Below are positions 43,062-50,755 of a DNA stretch of 64,000 bases, piece by piece (the stretch's first letter is position 1; every line of letters starts with the position of its first letter). The stretch is from Psychroflexus montanilacus (lineage in GTDB: Bacteria; Bacteroidota; Bacteroidia; Flavobacteriales; Flavobacteriaceae). The translations under genes and the position numbers were made by a program. Where the stretch lies: contig NZ_JAIQZC010000003.1 of NCBI RefSeq assembly GCF_020164535.1, forward strand, positions 372,001-436,000, in the 5' to 3' direction. The notes under the pieces are model-generated. The model was given only the letters and a program-made list of their open reading frames with translations, was not told the DNA's origin and ran no database searches.

Positions 43062-43361
43062 ATGAAGCACCTTGTTTATATTTTATTTTCTAAAAAATTG
43101 AATAGGTTCTACATTGGTTACACTTCAAATATTGAGCAGCGGATGGCGTTCCATCAACAAGCAGAATCACATAAATTCACCTCAAATGCTAAGGATTGGG
43201 AATTGTTTTTAAAGATGGAATGTGCATCTAAAATGCAAGCTTTAGCTGTTGAGAAGCATATCAAAAAGATGAAAAGCAAAGTCTATATTCAGAACTTAAA
43301 AATCTATTCTGAGATGAGAATAAAATTACTATATAAATACAACCAAGGTTCGCCCCGATAA
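43062..43361 (+). CDS. Small GIY-YIG nuclease (second copy), 99 aa
   Basis: A diverged paralogue of the gene at 42660. Motifs are 'LVYILFSKKLNRFYIGYTSN' (GIY...YIG as VYI...YIG), the Arg in 'IEQRMAFHQQ' and the Glu in 'ALAVEKHIKKMKSK'; the nuclease site looks intact. The last six residues 'NQGSPR' and the stop TAA (43359-43361) are encoded by a third tRNA-Asn fragment and the palindrome inserted in it. It starts 21 nt after the T run of the preceding hairpin. The two copies differ so much that they are not a recent duplication of the nuclease gene itself. Confidence 0.9.
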   Translation: MKHLVYILFSKKLNRFYIGYTSNIEQRMAFHQQAESHKFTSNAKDWELFLKMECASKMQALAVEKHIKKMKSKVYIQNLKIYSEMRIKLLYKYNQGSPR

Positions 43362-43381
43362 CTATCGGGGTTGAGGGGGAG
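43343..43381 (+). pseudogene. tRNA-Asn 3' fragment with palindrome in the T arm
   Basis: CCAAGGTTCG (43343-43352) and the 27 nt 43371-43397 are identical to 42591-42600 and 42606-42632 of the intact tRNA region. The five bases AGTCC between them are replaced by CCCCGATAACTATCGGGG. Nothing 5' of the T arm is preserved; the preceding DNA is the GIY-YIG coding sequence. Confidence 0.92.
43353..43370. repeat. Inverted repeat CCCCGATA-AC-TATCGGGG
   Basis: The 8-bp arms are perfect, with a 2-nt centre. It replaces AGTCC of the tRNA T arm and supplies the stop codon of the second GIY-YIG gene. Its GATA...TATCGGG core is also found in the neighbouring terminator stems. Confidence 0.93.
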
Positions 43382-43388
43382 CAAACAA

Positions 43389-43418
43389 AGCCTGATACGA
43401 AAGTATCGGGCTTTTTTT
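43389..43418 (+). terminator. Terminator copy after the third tRNA-Asn fragment
   Basis: The stem GCCTGATAC-GAAA-GTATCGGGC is followed by a T run. Relative to 42623, both arms changed together (T-A to C-G next to the loop), so pairing is preserved. No other feature is seen in the 250 nt that follow, apart from a short AATCT repeat (AAAATCTAAAATCTAAAATC). Confidence 0.85.
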
Positions 43419-43669
43419 TATGGCATTTTTGAGGATATTTCTACAAGTCACTGATATTTTTTAAGCACTTCACTCTAAGTTTAACTTCTTCTATACCAAA
43501 ATCGATCACGTATTTTTCAAAAAATCTAAAATCTAAAATCACAATTACTTCCTTGATTATAAGTGTTTTAACCAAAGTCTTGTTAATTAAGCGGTTAATA
43601 AGTGTTAACTGAAGATAAGTCGCTGGGTTCCAGGTTACATTGGTAGAACATCAATAAAAACCTAAAATT

Positions 43670-44116
43670 ATGGCATACACTAAAGAAGTTTCCAATAAGC
43701 TTAATGAGCTATTAGAAAAAAATTATGATGCTGAAGCAGGTTATAAAGCTGCTGCAGGGAATGTAAAAAACAGCAAGTTGAAAACTTACTTTCAGAACAA
43801 GGCAGAAGACAGGTATGCATTTGGTCATGAACTTAAAGAAGAGATCAAATTACACGGCGATGCTCCGGAGAATGAGACAAGTTTTAAAGGAGATGCTCAC
43901 CGAACTTGGATGAATTTGAAATCCACTTTTTCTGGCAACAAAGAAGAAGCTATTTTGGAAGAAACTATTAAAGGTGAAAAAGCTTTTGCAGAAGACTATG
44001 ATGATGTTTTGAAAGAAACAACATTGGCAGTTTCCACCAAAAAACTAATTGAAAACCAGCGCAATAAAGTGAGAAATTCACTGGAAGAAGTGAAAACTAT
44101 GGAGAGCTTTGCTTAA
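43670..44116 (+). CDS. Four-helix-bundle protein of the DUF2383/PA2169 type, 148 aa
   Basis: An acidic all-helical protein with the ferritin-like DUF2383 layout. 'NKLNELLEKNYDAEAGYKAA' (helix 1 with Asp and Glu), 'FQNKAEDRYAFGHELKEEIK' (helix 2 with ExxxxxxH), 'GDAHRTWMNLKSTFSGNKEE' and 'ECxxGE'-like 'ETIKGEKAFAEDYDDVL' supply the conserved carboxylates and His. Family members are often induced by stress or found in biofilm-related settings, with unknown chemistry. It is a single gene with its own terminator. Confidence 0.87.
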   Translation: MAYTKEVSNKLNELLEKNYDAEAGYKAAAGNVKNSKLKTYFQNKAEDRYAFGHELKEEIKLHGDAPENETSFKGDAHRTWMNLKSTFSGNKEEAILEETIKGEKAFAEDYDDVLKETTLAVSTKKLIENQRNKVRNSLEEVKTMESFA

Positions 44117-44137
44117 TTATTTTATTGTAAAAATTAC

Positions 44138-44165
44138 AAAAGGCTACTTACGAGTAGCCTTTTTT
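44138..44165 (+). terminator. Terminator of the DUF2383 gene
   Basis: A perfect 11-bp stem, AAAAGGCTACT (44138-44148) with AGTAGCCTTTT (44153-44163), has a TACG loop and a T run. It lies 21 nt after the stop. Confidence 0.93.
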
Positions 44166-44292
44166 GTTTTGAAGCATTCAGGTGTGCACTATTATTTTGA
44201 AATCGATGAATAGTATCTAAAAACCATTATAAATTCTATCGAAGTAAATTTCATTCATAAATTTTCCTATTTTTAGTCAAAATTTTACGTTT

Positions 44293-45567
44293 ATGAAATC
44301 AGTTCTTACTTTAATTTTAGTAATCATAAGTTTTACACTATCGGCTCAACAAACTTTTATCTACTGCGGAAACTTGGTTGACGTTGAAAAAGGAAAAGTA
44401 GTTTCCGAAAAAACCATCATTGTTGAAAATGATTACATAGTTGATATTCAAAACGGTTTCGTTGAGGTACCTCAGAACTCAAAGTTAATTGATTTGAGAG
44501 AATCAACTGTGCTTCCAGGCCTTTTTGATATGCACGTGCATTTAGAATCTGAAACTTCAAAAGATAATTACATAAAGCCTTTTACACTCAACGAGGCGGA
44601 TGTAGCCTATGAAGCCCAGGGTCATGCTAAAACAACACTAATGGCAGGATTTACCTCGGTGAGGGATCTTGGGGGTAGTGGAGTGAATACTAGTTTACGA
44701 AATGCAATAAATAAAGGACAGTTGGTAGGCCCAACCATTTATTCAGCAGGAAAATCTATAGCCACTACTGGAGGTCATGCGGATCCCACTAATGGGTATA
44801 AAGCCGATTTGATGGGGAGTCCAGGACCAGATCAGGGAGTTATTAATGGGACTGCTGAAGCAAGAGAAGCGGTAAGACAACGTTATAAAAACGGATCTGA
44901 TGTTATTAAAATTACGGCAACTGGCGGCGTGCTGAGTGTAGCTAAAAGCGGTCAGAATCCTCAGTTTTTTGAAGATGAAATGAAAGCTATTGTAGAAACT
45001 GCTAATGATTATGGTATACTTACGGCTGCTCACGCCCACGGTGATGAAGGTATGCAGCGCGCTATAAGAGCAGGTATAAAAACGATTGAGCATGGGACCA
45101 TGATGTCCGAGGAAACTATGGAACTGATGAAAGAATATGATACTTATTATGTACCTACCATCACTGCTGGAAAAAGCGTCGCCGAACTTGCTGAAATTGA
45201 AGGCTATTATCCAGAGCTGGTCGTTCCAAAGGCCAAAGCCATCGGTCCAAAAATTCAGAGCACTTTCGAAAAAGCATATAAAAAAGGAGTTAATATCGCT
45301 TTTGGTACAGATGCAGGAGTCTTTAAACACGGCGAAAATGCCAAGGAGTTTGGATACATGGTAGAAGTAGGCATGCCAGCTATGGAAGCGATACAGTCAG
45401 CTACACTGGTTTCAGCAAGATTGCTTAAAGTTGATGACTACTATGGATCAATCAAAAAAGGAAAAAAAGCCGATATCATTGCCGTTGAAGCTAACCCTCT
45501 AAATAACATTTCCACTCTGGAAAATGTCATTTTTGTGATGAAGCATGGTGAAGTGGTAAAGCAATGA
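44293..45567 (+). CDS. Secreted amidohydrolase (Xaa-Pro dipeptidase-like)
   Basis: A 424-aa metal-dependent hydrolase exported by the signal peptide 'MKSVLTLILVIISFTLSAQ'. The amidohydrolase sites are complete: HxH at 81-83 ('FDMHVHLESE'), the carbamylated Lys in 'DVIKITATGGV', His ligands in 'TAAHAHGDEGMQRAI' and 'TIEHGTMM', and the catalytic Asp in 'FGTDAGVF'. The overall order matches the imidazolonepropionase-like/prolidase subgroup of secreted enzymes in Bacteroidota. It is probably periplasmic; the substrate is likely a proline-containing or aryl dipeptide (inference). Confidence 0.92.
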   Translation: MKSVLTLILVIISFTLSAQQTFIYCGNLVDVEKGKVVSEKTIIVENDYIVDIQNGFVEVPQNSKLIDLRESTVLPGLFDMHVHLESETSKDNYIKPFTLNEADVAYEAQGHAKTTLMAGFTSVRDLGGSGVNTSLRNAINKGQLVGPTIYSAGKSIATTGGHADPTNGYKADLMGSPGPDQGVINGTAEAREAVRQRYKNGSDVIKITATGGVLSVAKSGQNPQFFEDEMKAIVETANDYGILTAAHAHGDEGMQRAIRAGIKTIEHGTMMSEETMELMKEYDTYYVPTITAGKSVAELAEIEGYYPELVVPKAKAIGPKIQSTFEKAYKKGVNIAFGTDAGVFKHGENAKEFGYMVEVGMPAMEAIQSATLVSARLLKVDDYYGSIKKGKKADIIAVEANPLNNISTLENVIFVMKHGEVVKQ

Positions 45568-45638
45568 TTAATAATCTATTAACTCAATAGATTTATTAAT
45601 TTCGAACTTATTCTACAAGAAATTTTATTTTATGACTT

Positions 45639-45646
45639 TAGATTTG
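45639..45646 (+). promoter_or_regulatory. Candidate -7 box of the Gly-rich protein gene
   Basis: TAGATTTG fits TAnnTTTG and ends 16 nt before the ATG at 45663. No -33 TTG is evident. Confidence 0.35.
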
Positions 45647-45662
45647 TACAAAATCTATCGTT

Positions 45663-48551
45663 ATGAACAAAATTACGTTTCTATCTTTTTTCTTTTCCGT
45701 ATTTATTTTTGGGGTTGTACAATCTCAAAATGGCGATGATATTTTTGTCGAAAATATTGAGGGTGTAGATTATGTCGTACATAAATTTACAACCACTGGT
45801 TCCAGTTCGTTTGAAGCTCCAAATGGTATCAGTGAAATAGATGTCCTGGTTATAGGTGGCGGAGGTGCTGGCATAGAAAACACATCCTTTACCAACGGAG
45901 CTGGTGGCGGTGGAGGTGCAGGTGGTTACATTTACAGAGAGAATTTTGACATCAGTTCCTTAGTTTCTCCTATTGATGTGACAGTTGGAGCCGGTGGCAT
46001 TAAGCGTTCTAGTTCAACTGGAGTAGGAACTGCTTCAAATGGACAAAACTCTAATTTTGCTAATCTTACCGCTTTAGGCGGAGGTGGTGGTGCTATAACA
46101 GCTGAGAATGGTTCTAATAGAGGTGGAAATGGAGGCTCTGGTGGTGGTGCTAGAAATTCAGGTCTTTTTGGTGACGGTTTACAACCAGATTCAACAAGTG
46201 GCGGGCTAGGTAACCCCGGTGCTTCTACACCAAATGCTTCTACAGGATCTGGTGCTGGTGGTGGTGGTGGTGCAGGTTCTGCTGGTTTTGCCGGTACATC
46301 GGGTACTTCAGGGATTGGAGGTAATGGTGGTGCCGGTGTACAAAACAATATAGATGGCACTAATAGGTTTTACGCTGCTGGTGGTGGTGCCGGAGGTCCT
46401 CAAGGCAGAACAAGAGGCTTAGGCGGATCTGGTATTGGGGGCGATGGTGCAAATAATAATAACGATGCTACTGATGGTGAAGTAAACACTGGTAGTGGTG
46501 GTGGTGGCGGCAACAACAGCAGGGTTGCTGGAAATGGAGGCTCAGGAATCATTATAATACGCTATAGACTTGATGATGTAACGGATTTTGTTTTTGTAAA
46601 CGACGGCGATTACGAAGTCAATACAAATTGGCTAAATAATACTCAGCCTTCAAGTGGTGATAATGTCATTATAGCTGCAGATCCTAATTTACTTTCCAAC
46701 CAGACTGTAAATAATGTAAGCATTTTTAGCGGCATTAATGTTAACATTGGTATTGGTAATAGTTTTAATATTGAAGGTGACATCTCTAACAGTGGACAAT
46801 TTACTGGCGAAGGCGAAGTTGTTTTAAACGGGTCTTCACAGCAGTCTATTTCTGGAGGTGGATCATTTGAAAATTTAAGACTTAATAATTCTACATCTGT
46901 CGTTTTCAATGATCCGTCTGATTTATTTGGTAATTTATATGTAGATCAAGGCACATTAAACACAGGAGGAAACCTTTCTTTACGCTGTGATTTTGGAACA
47001 GGCAAGGCTGCTCAGGTTGCCCCTGTACTAGGAGCCATTGTAGGCGAGGTTACGGTAGAGCAGTGTTATCCAGCCAGAAGAGCCTTTAGATTTTTAACCT
47101 CTTCAGTAAATACGAGTACATCAATTCGAGAGAACTGGCAGGATAATCCAGATGATTACCTAGATATTCCTAGACTTGGCTACGGCACCCATATCACAGG
47201 AGTAGAGCCAGGTCCTGCTAATGCAGGTACAGGCCAGGATGGAGATGATGGTTTTGATTATAGCCCTTCAGGAAACGCTTCGATGTTTACTTTTAATAAT
47301 ACAGATCCATCCTGGAATAGAGTTCAATCTACATTAGATAATGATCTGGTCGCTGGAGTCCCTTATCGTCTTATGATACGAGGAGACAGAAGTATAGATA
47401 TTACCAGTAATTCATCGCCTCCAACAGCTACACGCTTAAGTGCAACAGGAAACCTGGCTACAGGAACCCAAACCTTTACTAATTTATCTACTACAGGCGG
47501 AAATTTTAATTTCATAGGTAATCCATACCAGGCCCAAGTTGATATCGGTGCATTGCTTACAAGTTCTAGTAATCTATCAACTACAGAATATTACGTTTGG
47601 GATCCTACACTCGGAGGAGCTGCAACTCCTGGCTCACCAGGAGGTAGAGGTGCTTATGTAACTGTAGATCCTTCAGATGGAAGTAGTTCTTTTGATACTT
47701 CTATAGGAGGTTTATCAAGTTCAACAGCCAATCAATACTTGCAACCTATGCAAGGGGCCTTTGTTGTAACACAAGCTGACGGCTCAGCCTCTTTGACTTT
47801 TGAAGAATCAATGAAGGCTGTTGAGGAAACCCAAACAGAGGTAAAATCTTTATCCGAGTCAGAATATATCAACATCCAGTTGTTTGATGCTGCATCTTAT
47901 GAAGAAGGGAATACCCCATCTGACGGTTTGCGAATCAAATTTGATAAATCATACAGTATAACAACTGAAGATGACTCTCCCAAACTTGGTAACCTGGATG
48001 AGAACCTGGCCAGAATAGAAGGCAATATATATTCAGCTATTGAGAGACGCCCATTTCCAGAGTCTGAGGAGAAGTTGGAACTGTTCATCAATCAGTATAG
48101 AAGAGAAGCGTATGTGATGAAATTTGACCTGACCGATAACTTAAATACCAAAGTTTATATTGAAGATAAGTATTTGGAGGAGGTCACTGAAATCACTTCA
48201 TCAGCAAACACTTACACATTTACAGTAGATGAGTCAATTCCAGAATCTAAGGCTTCAGATCGATTTGCTCTAGTCTTTGAACCTGTGAGTTTATCAACAC
48301 CAGAGGAGACTATAACAAGCTTAAGTCTTTATCCTAATCCAACTCAAGGCAACTTTAGCATCTCGGGCAGAGACTTGGAGCAAGGAGCAGAGCTAGAGAT
48401 CTACAACATGATAGGTCAGCAGGTGTATAAAAGTAGCTTAAAGGGTCAGTCTACCATAGAGGTGACAGATTTCAATGCTACTACAGGCATCTACCTGGTA
48501 AAATTAAAAACCAATCAAGGCGAGAAAACCTTCAAACTGATAAAAGAATAA
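45663..48551 (+). CDS. Large secreted Gly-rich protein with type IX secretion signal
   Basis: A 962-aa cell-surface or released protein. The signal peptide is 'MNKITFLSFFFSVFIFGVVQ', residues 1-20. A Gly-rich domain (about 65-305) has repeated GGGG/GGSG runs alternating with short strands ('VDVTVGAGGIKRSSS'-like). A beta-rich middle follows (about 310-700), with a segment 'GNLYVDQGTLNTGGNLSLRC'. A charged region leads to a type A T9SS C-terminal domain at about 885-962 ('SLSLYPNPTQGNFSISG', 'GIYLVKLKTNQGEKTFKLIK'). Export should use the PorU/PorV machinery encoded at 56-61 kb. A PID-CTERM-like peptide gene follows after 4 nt. The binding target is unknown; adhesin is an inference. Confidence 0.9.
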   Translation: MNKITFLSFFFSVFIFGVVQSQNGDDIFVENIEGVDYVVHKFTTTGSSSFEAPNGISEIDVLVIGGGGAGIENTSFTNGAGGGGGAGGYIYRENFDISSLVSPIDVTVGAGGIKRSSSTGVGTASNGQNSNFANLTALGGGGGAITAENGSNRGGNGGSGGGARNSGLFGDGLQPDSTSGGLGNPGASTPNASTGSGAGGGGGAGSAGFAGTSGTSGIGGNGGAGVQNNIDGTNRFYAAGGGAGGPQGRTRGLGGSGIGGDGANNNNDATDGEVNTGSGGGGGNNSRVAGNGGSGIIIIRYRLDDVTDFVFVNDGDYEVNTNWLNNTQPSSGDNVIIAADPNLLSNQTVNNVSIFSGINVNIGIGNSFNIEGDISNSGQFTGEGEVVLNGSSQQSISGGGSFENLRLNNSTSVVFNDPSDLFGNLYVDQGTLNTGGNLSLRCDFGTGKAAQVAPVLGAIVGEVTVEQCYPARRAFRFLTSSVNTSTSIRENWQDNPDDYLDIPRLGYGTHITGVEPGPANAGTGQDGDDGFDYSPSGNASMFTFNNTDPSWNRVQSTLDNDLVAGVPYRLMIRGDRSIDITSNSSPPTATRLSATGNLATGTQTFTNLSTTGGNFNFIGNPYQAQVDIGALLTSSSNLSTTEYYVWDPTLGGAATPGSPGGRGAYVTVDPSDGSSSFDTSIGGLSSSTANQYLQPMQGAFVVTQADGSASLTFEESMKAVEETQTEVKSLSESEYINIQLFDAASYEEGNTPSDGLRIKFDKSYSITTEDDSPKLGNLDENLARIEGNIYSAIERRPFPESEEKLELFINQYRREAYVMKFDLTDNLNTKVYIEDKYLEEVTEITSSANTYTFTVDESIPESKASDRFALVFEPVSLSTPEETITSLSLYPNPTQGNFSISGRDLEQGAELEIYNMIGQQVYKSSLKGQSTIEVTDFNATTGIYLVKLKTNQGEKTFKLIKE

Positions 48552-48555
48552 GGAT

Positions 48556-48756
48556 ATGAAACTTCACACTACTACACATTACATCATCATAGGAATCATA
48601 CTAGTAATAGTATTGATATCTACAGAAGCATCAGCTCAAGGATTACCACCTTTCGATGACGACGTTGGTGATGAGCCAGTGGCTCCTATCAACGGACTTA
48701 TTGCTTTAGGCTTAGCTGTTGGTGGATACCTAGGGATTAGAAAAGTAAAAAAATGA
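48556..48756 (+). CDS. Short secreted protein with PID-CTERM-like anchor, 66 aa
   Basis: The layout is a signal peptide or N-terminal helix (residues 9-27, 'YIIIGIILVIVLISTEASA'), a short acidic Pro linker 'QGLPPFDDDVGDEPVAPING', a second helix 'LIALGLAVGGYLGI' and the tail 'RKVKK'. 'APINGLIALGLAVGGYLG' is a variant of the PID-CTERM motif of Bacteroidota. It is placed 4 nt after the T9SS-sorted Gly-rich gene and must be co-transcribed with it. A structurally similar gene is at 28252. Its role is unknown; coupling to the large protein suggests joint surface display (inference). Confidence 0.8.
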   Translation: MKLHTTTHYIIIGIILVIVLISTEASAQGLPPFDDDVGDEPVAPINGLIALGLAVGGYLGIRKVKK

Positions 48757-48781
48757 CAAGTAGGCATATATAGTCTATCAT

Positions 48782-48813
48782 AAAAAAGACCGCTTTTCAT
48801 AGCGGTCTTTTTT
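48782..48813. terminator. Bidirectional terminator between convergent operons
   Basis: A perfect 13-bp stem, AAAAAAGACCGCT (48782-48794) with AGCGGTCTTTTTT (48801-48813), has A and T runs at the ends. It can end both the plus-strand peptide gene (stop 48756) and the minus-strand VWA-AAA operon (stop 48838). Confidence 0.92.
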
Positions 48814-48837
48814 AGTATTATAGGTTGATGAAATAAC

Positions 48838-49017
48838 TTATTCATCTTTATTTCTCTTTCTGTCTTTCAAAATTTTGGTATACATTATAACTATATAAAT
48901 GATAACAACTAAAATGGCCAGATATATCCAATTCTCTTGAAAAAATTCAGAAAATTCTGTTGGCGCATATGATTCGCTGTTACTACTCTCTGGTTTAGGT
49001 AATTCACTTTGTTGCAT
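48838..49017 (-). CDS. Small single-helix membrane protein (tandem copy 2), 59 aa
   Basis: Translation from the ATG at 49015-49017 starts 'MQQSELPKPESSNSESYAPT', continues 'EFSEFFQENW', then a single membrane helix 'IYLAILVVIIYIVIMY' (about 31-46) and a basic tail 'TKILKDRKRNKDE'. It is clearly paralogous to the 55-aa product of 49102-49269; both share MQQ, PESS-SESY-P-EF-EF-Q-NW and a helix plus Lys tail. The conservation of the N-terminus between two diverged copies shows that both are real genes. It is the last gene of the VWA-AAA operon. Function unknown. Confidence 0.8.
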   Translation of the reverse strand: MQQSELPKPESSNSESYAPTEFSEFFQENWIYLAILVVIIYIVIMYTKILKDRKRNKDE

Positions 49018-49101
49018 AATGATAACTTCTATTAAAAAGGCTAATTATTAGGTTTGGTTTGATTCATAAAAATACAAATCTTAGAATTTTAAATTAAAAT
49101 T

Positions 49102-49269
49102 CTAATCTTCTTTTTTCTCTTTCGAAGTTTTAGAATATTTTACAACCAAAATAATGGCTACAATGAGTAAAACAATGTAAAACCAATTGTCTTGAATGAA
49201 TTCAGTGAATTCAAATGGGCTATAAGATTCGCTGTCACTACTCTCTGGATTTGTTACGGTTTGTTGCAT
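49102..49269 (-). CDS. Small single-helix membrane protein (tandem copy 1), 55 aa
   Basis: It starts 'MQQTVTNPESSDSESYSPFE', then 'FTEFIQDNW', membrane helix 'FYIVLLIVAIILVVKY' (about 30-45) and tail 'SKTSKEKKED'. The ATG (49267-49269) is 21 nt after the stop of the AAA+ ATPase gene, so it belongs to that operon. It has no signal peptide; the acidic Ser-rich N-terminus probably faces the periplasm or cytoplasm depending on the positive tail (tail inside predicted). I know no family name. Confidence 0.8.
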   Translation of the reverse strand: MQQTVTNPESSDSESYSPFEFTEFIQDNWFYIVLLIVAIILVVKYSKTSKEKKED

Positions 49270-49290
49270 ATCTCTTTTTTGAAAAAACTA

Positions 49291-50754
49291 TTATAGCCCT
49301 TTAATGAAATTACCAAGAGAATCTCCAAAATTCAACTGGGTATCTACTTGATTTCTGTCTAATTTTTTATGAACTGATAATCCCCATAAAATAAATTCCA
49401 TCCAAAAGAATTTCTCAGTTGCCTCATAATTCGAAACATGCTTTTCGAGCATTTCCTCAAGCGGCTTTATTTTAGATAAAGCAGATTCATACTCTGCATT
49501 GGAATCATCTTCAAAAAATTGAATATCATCATTTTCTAGAAACCATTTTAAAATGTCATCGTATGACTGAACTTCATCTTGTTTCTCCAATTTTTTTATT
49601 TCTGGGAAATATTTTGGATACAGATTAAGCACTGCAGCTTCTATAAGTTGTTGTGCAACAAATTCTGCTCCTTCTTCTTCACCTTCATAAACGAGCTCAA
49701 CCTTACCAGTTATGGCAGGTATGATCCCATTAAAATCACTTAACCTTATGCACGTTTTATCATCGCCATTTACCAGAGCTCTTCGCTCAGCGGTACTCAT
49801 GAGGTTTTCGAATGCGGTGATGCTTAATCTTGCACTTACTCCACTTTTTGCATCTACATAGTGACTTTTCCTGGCTTCAATTGAAATTTGTTCAAGTAAA
49901 GTTCTGGCTAAGTCTGGAACTACAATATGATCCTGCTTAAATTTTGACAGCTTAGCTTCCTGTTTCGTTATTTGCTTAGCAATTTCAATGTCTTTAGGGT
50001 AATGGGTCAAAATTTGAGAGCCTATTCTATCCTTTAAAGGGGTTACAATACTTCCACGATTGGTATAATCTTCAGGATTGGCAGTGAACACAAATTGTAA
50101 ATCTAGTGCCAGCCTTAAATTAAAACCTCTTATCTGTACATCTCCTTCTTGAAGTATATTGAATAAAGCCACCTGAATTCTTGCTTGTAAATCTGGAAGT
50201 TCATTGATGACAAAAATACAACGATTGGCTCTGGGAATCATCCCATAATGAATCACCCGCTGATCGGCATAACTCAGTTTGAGATTTGCAGCCTTTATAG
50301 GGTCGATATCGCCAATGAGATCTGCAACGGTCACATCTGGAGTGGCGAGTTTTTCTGCAAATCGCTCACTTCTATGAAGCCAGGTTATTGGGGTATCATC
50401 TCCCTTTTCTTCCAAAAGTTCTTTGGCGTAAAGTGAAATGGGGTGGAACGGATCATCGTTTATTTCTGAGCCTTCTACTACAGGGATGTATTCATCCAGT
50501 AAATTGAGAAGCTGACGCGCAATTCTGGTTTTAGCCTGGCCTCTTAAGCCTAAAAGATTGATGTTGTGTCTAGACAAAATGGCTTGTTCCAACTGTGGAA
50601 TGACTGTGTGTTCATAACCAAAAATACCTTCAAATGAAGATTTGTTGTTTTTTAAGTTGAAAATCAAGTTGTCCCTCAACTCGTCTTTTATAGATCTGGA
50701 TGTATAGTTATTGCTTTTTAAATCCCCAAGCGTCTTGAGTGCAGTTAATTGCAT
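49291..50754 (-). CDS. AAA+ ATPase, magnesium-chelatase/MoxR-like
   Basis: A 487-aa ATPase. Walker A is 'GLRGQAKT' (69-76). A degenerate Walker B 'CIFVINELPD' has Asn where the usual Asp would be, followed by Glu. A sensor 'FVFTANPEDY' and the helix-2-insert-like 'LQEGDVQIRGFNLRL' complete the Mg-chelatase-type AAA core. A helical C-terminal domain of about 180 residues follows. It is paired with the VWA protein at 50756 (1-nt gap), as in MoxR/CoxD or BchI/BchD-type chaperone pairs. The frame extends 13 codons upstream; ATG 50754 is preferred. Clients are unknown. Confidence 0.9.
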   Translation of the reverse strand: MQLTALKTLGDLKSNNYTSRSIKDELRDNLIFNLKNNKSSFEGIFGYEHTVIPQLEQAILSRHNINLLGLRGQAKTRIARQLLNLLDEYIPVVEGSEINDDPFHPISLYAKELLEEKGDDTPITWLHRSERFAEKLATPDVTVADLIGDIDPIKAANLKLSYADQRVIHYGMIPRANRCIFVINELPDLQARIQVALFNILQEGDVQIRGFNLRLALDLQFVFTANPEDYTNRGSIVTPLKDRIGSQILTHYPKDIEIAKQITKQEAKLSKFKQDHIVVPDLARTLLEQISIEARKSHYVDAKSGVSARLSITAFENLMSTAERRALVNGDDKTCIRLSDFNGIIPAITGKVELVYEGEEEGAEFVAQQLIEAAVLNLYPKYFPEIKKLEKQDEVQSYDDILKWFLENDDIQFFEDDSNAEYESALSKIKPLEEMLEKHVSNYEATEKFFWMEFILWGLSVHKKLDRNQVDTQLNFGDSLGNFIKGL

Positions 50755-50755
50755 G

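Noticed and set aside
43520-43545. AAAATCTAAAATCTAAAATC short direct repeat as a possible CRISPR or iteron
   Set aside because: The units are 7 nt, only about three in number, without spacers; this is simple low-complexity sequence. No CRISPR array is present anywhere in the window.
44743-45330. 195-codon minus-strand frame opposite the amidohydrolase
   Set aside because: It is a shadow of a gene with complete catalytic motifs; its composition is Ser/Cys/Phe-rich and not protein-like.
45932-46360. Long antisense Pro-rich open frame opposite the Gly-rich gene
   Set aside because: Antisense of repeated GGT/GGA/GGC glycine codons gives Pro/Ala runs without stops; it is a shadow of the Gly-rich domain.
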